NCBI GenBank assembly: GCA_009760855.2
Contig: WPIO01000016.1
Coordinates: forward strand, 188,001-252,000
Length of the DNA stretch: 64,000 bases
Direction: 5' to 3'
Source of the DNA: Cristatella mucedo
Lineage: Eukaryota > Bryozoa > Phylactolaemata > Cristatellidae
Position 1 is the stretch's first letter; every line of letters starts with the position of its first letter. The position numbers and the translations under genes are program-made. Below are positions 33,960 through 64,000 of the stretch, one piece after another. Under the pieces are notes generated by a model. It saw only the letters and a program-made list of their open reading frames with translations. It did not search any database and had not been told where the DNA came from.

Positions 33960-35189
33960 TGCCGCACCGCAGATGGCTCGCGTGCGTCACTCCCACTGAG
34001 GTGACGAGTCGTCTCGGCTGACCCTCCTCTCTCCTCCTCCTCCTCCGAGCATCGAGATCGCTACGGCCTGACCATCTCACCTGCCACCCAGCGCAAGGTC
34101 GGATCGTGCCAAGTGATCTGACACGTGGCAGTGGCTGCTATCCTTGAGTGGCAGGCACGGAAACAATGCACGATAGCACCTGCTGATGGGGCTGCTGGTG
34201 CCTTTACCAGCGGCCACAGCAGCAGGTCGCATTATCGTGCTTGCGGTAGCGTCGCCAGCATTCCAAGCACAATCTTGCCGTGCACGAGCTCGGCGAAAGG
34301 GGGGCAGTGGGCCGATCGATAGTGCAGGCCACACACACAGCACGATTTCGTCACTGCAGTGCACTGTTTGCCAGAAGTGGGTGAATCACAACCCGGAATT
34401 TAGGTCAAGGAAACTTGTTCGGTCTGGTGCCAACCCAGAATAGTGGCAGAATCGCCACGACTAGAGTACTGAAGAGCAGGACACGTGTGTGTGCGCCACA
34501 GGGCGCGCGGTCATCAGTGTGCTACACACAGCGTGTGCGTGTGTGTCACCTCTGTCACTGGTAGGCGGTTAACAGGAATAGCGATAAGCAGACGGCAGGA
34601 CGCTAACATTGGCTCGAAGCAGCACAAGGAGAGCAAAGCAGTGCTGAAAAAGGTCAAATGATCGGGCGGCGCCGTCCCGAGCTGTTGCGTGCGCAGCGCC
34701 ACCGCCTGCATCGACAGTATAGAGAAAGCTATCCGATTCCACGACAGCCAGGCGCCATTGCGACGATCATGCTCAGCCGAGGATCTGCAGCTGCTCTACC
34801 CGAATTTTCCGCCATGCTTCCACCAAGCTGAAACCAAGGAACCTAAAGCAAGAGAGAAAGACCACCGGAAGTTAAGCGCTGGCGCCGGAACGGCTGCTGC
34901 CCAGAGCTCTGTCTGCACTTGTGGCAGCGAGCAGGCACAAGATGGGACACGATGGCAGACGAGGTTGCGTGCAACTTGGCCTGATTCCGGCACCAGAATG
35001 GCGGCAGCAGGGCCAGATGGCCATCGCCACCGGGAGCTTCTCGAGCGAGCAGGATCGTACGATACGTACGAAAGGGGACGCAGACGTCGACACGAGCTTC
35101 CGCATAGGCTGCCAGCCAGCATTCAGCCGCAGACGAACAGAATGAGGTGGATGCTTTGCTGCTAGCTAGCATACCCGAGCTGTTACATA
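33960..35189. other. Unresolved region, no confirmed gene
   Basis: The plus frame 34689-35165 (no ATG at its start) includes protein-like A-C-I-D-S-I-E-K-A-I-R-F-H-D and S-A-E-D-L-Q-L-L-Y-P-N-F, but no domain or splice context is clear. Minus frames overlap it. If 33823-33892 is a real exon, this is intronic to the RING-CH gene. Confidence 0.35.
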
Positions 35190-36680
35190 GGGAATAACAA
35201 CCAATTGTTGCTAAGCAGCTAGTTGAACATATTGAAAATAATGGAATGTCAGAAACATTTCAATCAGGTTTCAAGAGGCAGCACTCTACTGAAACTGCTC
35301 TCCTCCGTGTTAACAATGACATTCTACGTGGCAACGACGACGGGAATGTCACTGCCTTAGCTCTGCTAGATCTGTCTGCTGCCTTCGACACTATTGATCA
35401 AGAAGTTCTGCTTGAACGATTGAGAACAACGATCGGTCTGGCAGACGAAGCACTGGCGTGGTTTAAAGCATACTTGTCTGATCGTGTTCAATCCGTGTCG
35501 TGTGGGGGTCAGGTCTCAGACATGAGAAGGGTCACCTGTGGAGTCCCTCAAGGGTCTGTACTTGGTCCCTTGCTGTTCTCCATTTATACGCAACCTCTGG
35601 GAAAAGTGATTAAGGCCCATGGAATAGGATATCACTTCTATGCTGACGATACTCAGTTGTATTTGTCATTTAAACCGTCGGAATCTGCTGCAGCAACTGA
35701 GAAACTGAATGCTTGCCTTGCCGATATTCGATCCTGGATGTCGGAAAACTTCCTGAAATTAAATGACGATAAAACCGAACTGCTTCTCATAGGACACCCT
35801 AAGCGTGTGGCTGGATTAAAAGGCTTTGCTGTTCTAATAGGTGATGCTACTGTGCGACCTTCACCACGTGCTCGTAATCTAGGTGTCGTGTTCGACAGCT
35901 GCCTCAATTTCAAAAGCTTCATTCAGAAGACTGCCTCTACAGCTAGCCATCACATCCGATCCCTATCCAAGATTAGAAGCTGTCTCCCACAGTGGCTTGT
36001 AAACAATTTAACTAGCTCTTTAGTTCTGTCTCGGCTTGATTATTGTAATTCCCTTTTGGCTGGGCTACCAAAGAAAGCTATTATGCCACTACAGCGGACT
36101 ATGAATATGGCTGCAAGGCTGGTCTTCAAGTCCCAGCGGTTTGAGCACGTGTCTCCTTTGCTGAAAGAGCTAGAATGGTTGCCGGTTGAGCAAAGGATAC
36201 AGAGCAAAGTTCTTACGCTGACCCACAAGGCCCGCCACGGCTTGGCTCCTTCGTACCTAGCTGAACTGCTGCATCAGTTTCAGCCTGTTCGCGCCCTCAG
36301 GTCCTGTGTGGACAGTAAATTAGCTGTCCCATTCCTCCGCTTAAAGACCGTTGGCGACAGAAGCTTTAGCTCTGCAGGTCCTAGACTGTGGAACTCGCAT
36401 CCACAATTCTTACGAAACGACATCTACTCTCCAACTGCCGACTATGGCACATCTTTTTCAGCGGTCCTGAACTGCTACTTCTATGCTACTCACTACCTCA
36501 ACTGCTCTCCTAACTCTGCTATGCTTCCCACTTTCTCTTTGTTGCGTGAGACGAAGTCTGTTGGGTACCGAATGCGTACCGAAAGCCGCTTAGGCTGTGA
36601 GTGCGCTATACAAAACTCTCCTGCATAACACCCACGTGGTCTTTATGACTTTGTGGAGTTACTGACGGAGATACATACAT
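35190..36680 (+). mobile_element. L2-type LINE family B with intact reverse transcriptase frame
   Basis: One open frame (first ATG at 35246, open from 35198, stop at 36626-36628; 460 aa from the ATG) carries the RT core. It shows S-G-F-K-R-Q-H-S-T-E-T-A-L-L, L-D-L-S-A-A-F-D-T-I-D, G-V-P-Q-G-S-V-L-G-P-L-L-F, F-Y-A-D-D-T-Q-L-Y and L-N-D-D-K-T-E-L-L-L-I-G, with all catalytic Asp residues present. The C-terminal block includes S-R-L-D-Y-C-N-S-L-L-A-G-L-P and G-P-R-L-W-N-S. RT would copy its RNA by target-primed reverse transcription. The endonuclease and ORF1 are absent (5' truncation at about 35190). The 3' end is TTTGTGGAGTTACTGACGGA plus ATACATACATAC. The lack of stops suggests a recent insertion. 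It lies downstream of, or in a 3' intron of, the RING-CH gene. Confidence 0.92.
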
Positions 36681-38056
36681 ACAACAACCAACGAACTTGA
36701 TGAGGGATCAGGAATCAGCTAAAGGCTGAAACACTGGAGGAGTGGAACCAGTGAGAAATGTAAGGCGAACAAAGCTGTCAGAGAGCATGCCATTTTGTTC
36801 TGAATTGTAGTATGCCCAACGCATACACAGCTACATACCAACGGCGGTAAATGTTGAGATGGCATAATCCGCCTGCGAAAGGCCAGGTGGCATGCCATGC
36901 AAGTACAGGACACATATTGTGCAGTGTGGTCCAATGGTAGAAACAGGAATTCTAAGAGTGAACTGCCTGCGCAGCTAGAAGTGTCGAGAAGTCGATACGA
37001 AGCCAGATAGACAGCCAGTGCAGGTGGCCATTGGTGCACACAGCAGTGCGACGCCTATGACAGGCTGCCGAGTTTTGTAAGCGTGCTATTTTGCACGGGC
37101 AGGAAGACCTGGGGGCAGTAGGCTAAAGAAGTCGACATGTCTATGATATATCCGGTGCACTAACATGTAGTAGGACATACTTAATCATTAAATGAAGAAA
37201 CGATCTTCAATTTCCCTTTGTCTGTGGGTCGCATTGCAATTACAAATCCAGAATATTCGTTGACGTTGCCTGACTATAATTTTTCGGCATTTTAGGGCAA
37301 GTCGTTAGTTTTCTTCCTGGCTGTGAGCCTACTACAGCCAGTTAACATTGGTTTTAGAGCCAGAAGTGGCCAATAATCACTATTTGCATGAAAAAAGGGT
37401 CGAATTCCCGTTAGTTTTGAAAAGAGACGAATTAACCGATTTCGGATGATATATATACCAAGGCCAGAAATACAAATGATCAAGTCTCAAGAATGCAATA
37501 TAGGCACACCATCGAATTCTATCTCAAAGCGTATCATAAGCAAAATAGGTACATGCCTGGCCAAAAAGCATTCAATGAGCTAACATAACTGATGGGGCAT
37601 CCATTGGGCAGCCGTATAGAACAGCACCAGCTTCTTGACATATTCAGTACGACAAGGGCAGCTATGCATCAATGTGCACAAAAAGTTGTGCTACAAAGTT
37701 GTGAAGCTGCTACCAACAACACAGCTGCTACCAACAACAGGCATGCATGGCAACGGAGCAACAGGCATGCATGGCAACGGAGCAAGGACAGCCGCACAAA
37801 AAGATCACGAGGTCGCGTGCACGTTAGCTTTAGAACCCCAGAATGCTACTCCAGACTTTCTACAACATGCTGACATGTCAAAGTCAAGATTTGCTACAAT
37901 TCTTAGCTCAATCCAAGGTATGCATTGATTTAGAATCGAGCTTGTAAAGACTAGCCACATGTCAGAAGTAGATGACTATTCATCATAATATAAACTCAGT
38001 TGTAAAATCTTTGCAGTAAGGCTGCAGCTGCTACAGTAAACTGGCATAAGATTGAC
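36681..38056. other. Region 3' of the RING-CH exon at 38061, no confirmed gene
   Basis: Either the 3' UTR and intergenic DNA, or a last intron, of the minus-strand gene. Tandem duplications GCTACCAACAACA (37709-37738) and GGCATGCATGGCAACGGAGC (37740-37784) are visible. No exon is convincing. Confidence 0.4.
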
Positions 38057-61880
<23,824 letters not shown>

Positions 61881-62220
61881 CGTCTGCTGCGCTGCTGCTC
61901 CGCTAGTCCGAAGCGCTTCTACCGGACGCGCGCTATACACTTCCGTCATGTGTCGCCGCTCAGTCGCTGGATTCGGCTCCGCGAGTCGGTTCCATGGTGC
62001 CGCCGGAGCCGCGGTCCTAAAGCTTCGCCAAGACGCTGCTGCTGCGCAGCGCGCGTGCATCAAAGAGTGCAGAGCGCGCTGCACTCGTAAAAGTGCTCAG
62101 GCGAACGAGTGTCACCAGTATCTAGTTCGCGCAAGGCGGCGCCGCCGCTGCCAGTAAAGACGCGAGCACAAACACGCGCGGCGGACTACTTCTTTGGCGC
62201 TGAAGTCGGCTCCGACTTAC

Positions 62221-62385
62221 CTTCGCCTATGCGTGCCAAAGTAAACAGAACCTTTAGGACCTTTCCGCCGCAGGCCACTGGAATCCAACTGGGTAACAAG
62301 TCCACTAGTACGGCACGGAACCGTCGGCGGCTAGACACCGATGCTACCAAGCTGTGCGCGACACGATGCGAGAACACCCGAATAC
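62221..62385 (-). other. Candidate 5' exon (probably UTR) of the RING-CH gene
   Basis: On the minus strand, ATAGGCGAAG is followed by GTAAGTC at 62220, a near-perfect donor. The frame into it is open for about 55 codons without ATG. The exon may be non-coding, with translation starting in the next exon. The upstream edge is arbitrary. Confidence 0.35.
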
Positions 62386-62800
62386 CGGACCAGGGAGCCC
62401 CCTACGTGGTCACGTGGCCAATTGGCGTCATCGCTAGTTACTGCATCCGCCGCCAGAAGACGTGGGCTGCTCGTCGCCGCGAGCGGGCCTATCTGCTTTA
62501 CTTTCTGCGAACTCTGACGCCTCGCGGCTCTCCTCGAATGAGATTGAAAAAAGTTCGCGATTTCGCCTAGTCACGTCCAAATGTCAGTAGCGCGGCCGAG
62601 GGAAGCGCCATTGTGCGGTCACCGACGCACGCGGCGGCTGCAGAGCTAGCGGCGGCGCATTGTTCGCATTGCGCGCCACGCCCACTACCACGCCCACCGC
62701 CACGCCCACCGCCGCTCCCCTCGCGTTAGCCGGGCTTCGACAGCAGAGGCTGTACTCATTACTCAGGTGGCAGCGCCGTTCAGTCAGTACGCCTGAACTG

Positions 62801-63144
62801 CGCGATATGGCCGCTTCTCTTCTCGTTGCGCTTCAGTACCGTTTGTCCTGTTAGAGATCCCGGGGGGCCGCGTACTAGCAGACGACGGGCCAAAATGTAA
62901 ATCGCGGCGGTAACGCGGCCCCTTTCCAAGGCTCGCCTAGCGATGCACAGCCAGCTCACCTGGCACGGAGCTGCTTGCCAAAGCGCGGCGCAGGTCATGT
63001 GACCGGCGGCGGATTCGCGCGCCGCTCTCTTCCTCAGCCTGAGCAGCAGACAGTGTAGGAACGACGACACACCCGCGTACGGCAGGTCGCGCGCGTGGGC
63101 GTGTCGCGGCTGCGTATAACAGTCTCGTACGGCTTACACGCCGT
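62801..63144. other. Intergenic, nothing recognised
   Basis: GC-rich sequence upstream of the RING-CH gene. Frames are short and unrecognised. Confidence 0.4.
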
Positions 63145-63245
63145 GGGTTTCATTAATTAAACGACAACTACAAAGCACTCGACGATTAAGTTTTCTGAGG
63201 GCGCTATACAGATGTATTATTATTAGCATCTTATTATTATGATTA
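63145..63245 (+). mobile_element. LINE/SINE-type 3' tail fragment
   Basis: CAAAGCACTCGACGATTAAG, TTTTCTGAGGGCGCTATACA, GATGTATTATTATTAGC. Matches the shared L2-type terminus; the family cannot be assigned. Confidence 0.6.
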
Positions 63246-64000
63246 TTACGGAGCACGTCGGCGCAGCAGCTTTGAGCGAAGAGATTTGACGTCCATTTAA
63301 GCGGCTCAGCCGGTACACTAAATATAGGCGGGGTCATATAAAGTAGGTCTCGTGCTTCGCCGAATCGCCGATCGAAGAAGCGACATCGGCGTAACTTAAT
63401 ACTACGGCCGCAGCACGCTCGCATAGCAGTGTTCCTTTGCTGTCGTCTGCTCCCTTCCCGCGGCGTTTCTGGTATTAATCTATAAATGGAGTCATTTCGA
63501 GCTGCTCTGCGGCGTGTACGGTGCATACGCGCGGCCGGCGCACCGCAGTGCAGACCAATGGCCTAGAGGCTACTGAAGGACTATATCTGAACGCTTGAAC
63601 CAGCCACCACACTTTGCTGTCCTCAAAACACGAGTGCTCACTGCTTACGGACTCGCTACGCTGAGTCGTAGCTGACATTGCTGCGCCATTTTGCCGTGCG
63701 ACGGAAGTACGCCATCTTGCCGCGTGACGGAATGAAGGATAGACTTTCGCGCTTTAATTATCAGAGACAGTTAGCTGATAAAAGGCGTAATTCCTACAGG
63801 ATGCTTCTGATTCACTCGAACCCGCTTAGCGGTAGAATGCTTGAGACGGATTTCTTATTTAAGCAATCCTATGGATGGCCGTCTGAAGCAATAATATTTG
63901 TTATTTACTATTGTCGCATAACCTTATCAACATATATGATTTTGGATGTAAGTGAGCGAATCTGTGAGTCGCGTAAGCGAAAATTGAGAATGTCACACTT
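63246..64000. other. Right-edge intergenic, possible promoter motifs
   Basis: GCGCCATTTTGCCG and CGCCATCTTGCCG at about 63684-63722 fit YY1-type sites, with two GTGACGGAA/GCGACGGAA repeats. No gene is recognised before the window ends. Confidence 0.35.

Noticed and set aside
62109-62570. 153-aa plus-strand frame over the RING-CH promoter zone
   Set aside because: No ATG at its start, Arg-rich composition typical of GC-rich DNA, and it conflicts with the minus-strand donor at 62220.

Overview
This window is genomic DNA from an animal, most likely an invertebrate. It has spliced genes with GT/GC...AG introns of up to about 13 kb, L2-type non-LTR retrotransposons, tRNA-derived SINEs and many microsatellites. 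There is no operon structure, and most open frames are short shadows or transposon pieces. I cannot name the species from sequence alone.

Two host genes can be supported. (1) At the left edge, on the plus strand, is the 3' part of a Sushi/CCP-domain (complement-control-like) gene. Three exons are clear (3-150, 286-424, 1136-1252), and a phase-compatible terminal exon (1799-1982) is plausible. (2) On the minus strand, a gene of about 24 kb runs from near 61880 (possible 5' exon ending at 62221) down to about 38057 (possible last exon near 33823). Ten coding exons encode an EGF-like module, about seven membrane segments, a C4HC3 RING-CH zinc finger split by an intron, and one or two further membrane segments. 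This fits a membrane-embedded MARCH-type E3 ubiquitin ligase of unusual architecture. Reading frame is maintained across every junction. Two introns use GC-AG borders, and the last coding exon ends in a stop codon that overlaps a perfect GTAAGT donor.

The rest is repeat-rich. Two related L2-clade LINE families dominate. Family A ends in an (ATT)n tail after a 'GCGCCTAGAAAGAGATTGAG' signature. Family B ends in 'TTTGTGGAGTTACTGACGGA' followed by short ACATT/ATAC repeats. The best copy is B at 35190-36680, which has an intact reverse transcriptase frame but is truncated at the 5' end. Two tRNA-derived SINE families are present: family A has about twelve copies, and family B has five clear copies with a 3' end resembling the LINE-A tail. 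Nested insertions at 8068, 10922, 40814 and 41358 show a layered history. Layout: 1-1982 CCP gene; 1983-33800 intergenic DNA packed with LINEs, SINEs and low-complexity tracts; 33823-62221 RING-CH gene, whose introns carry further repeats; 61600-62800 GC/CpG-rich promoter-like zone; then intergenic DNA to the end. I see no CRISPR array, bacterial-type element or canonical tRNA/rRNA gene.
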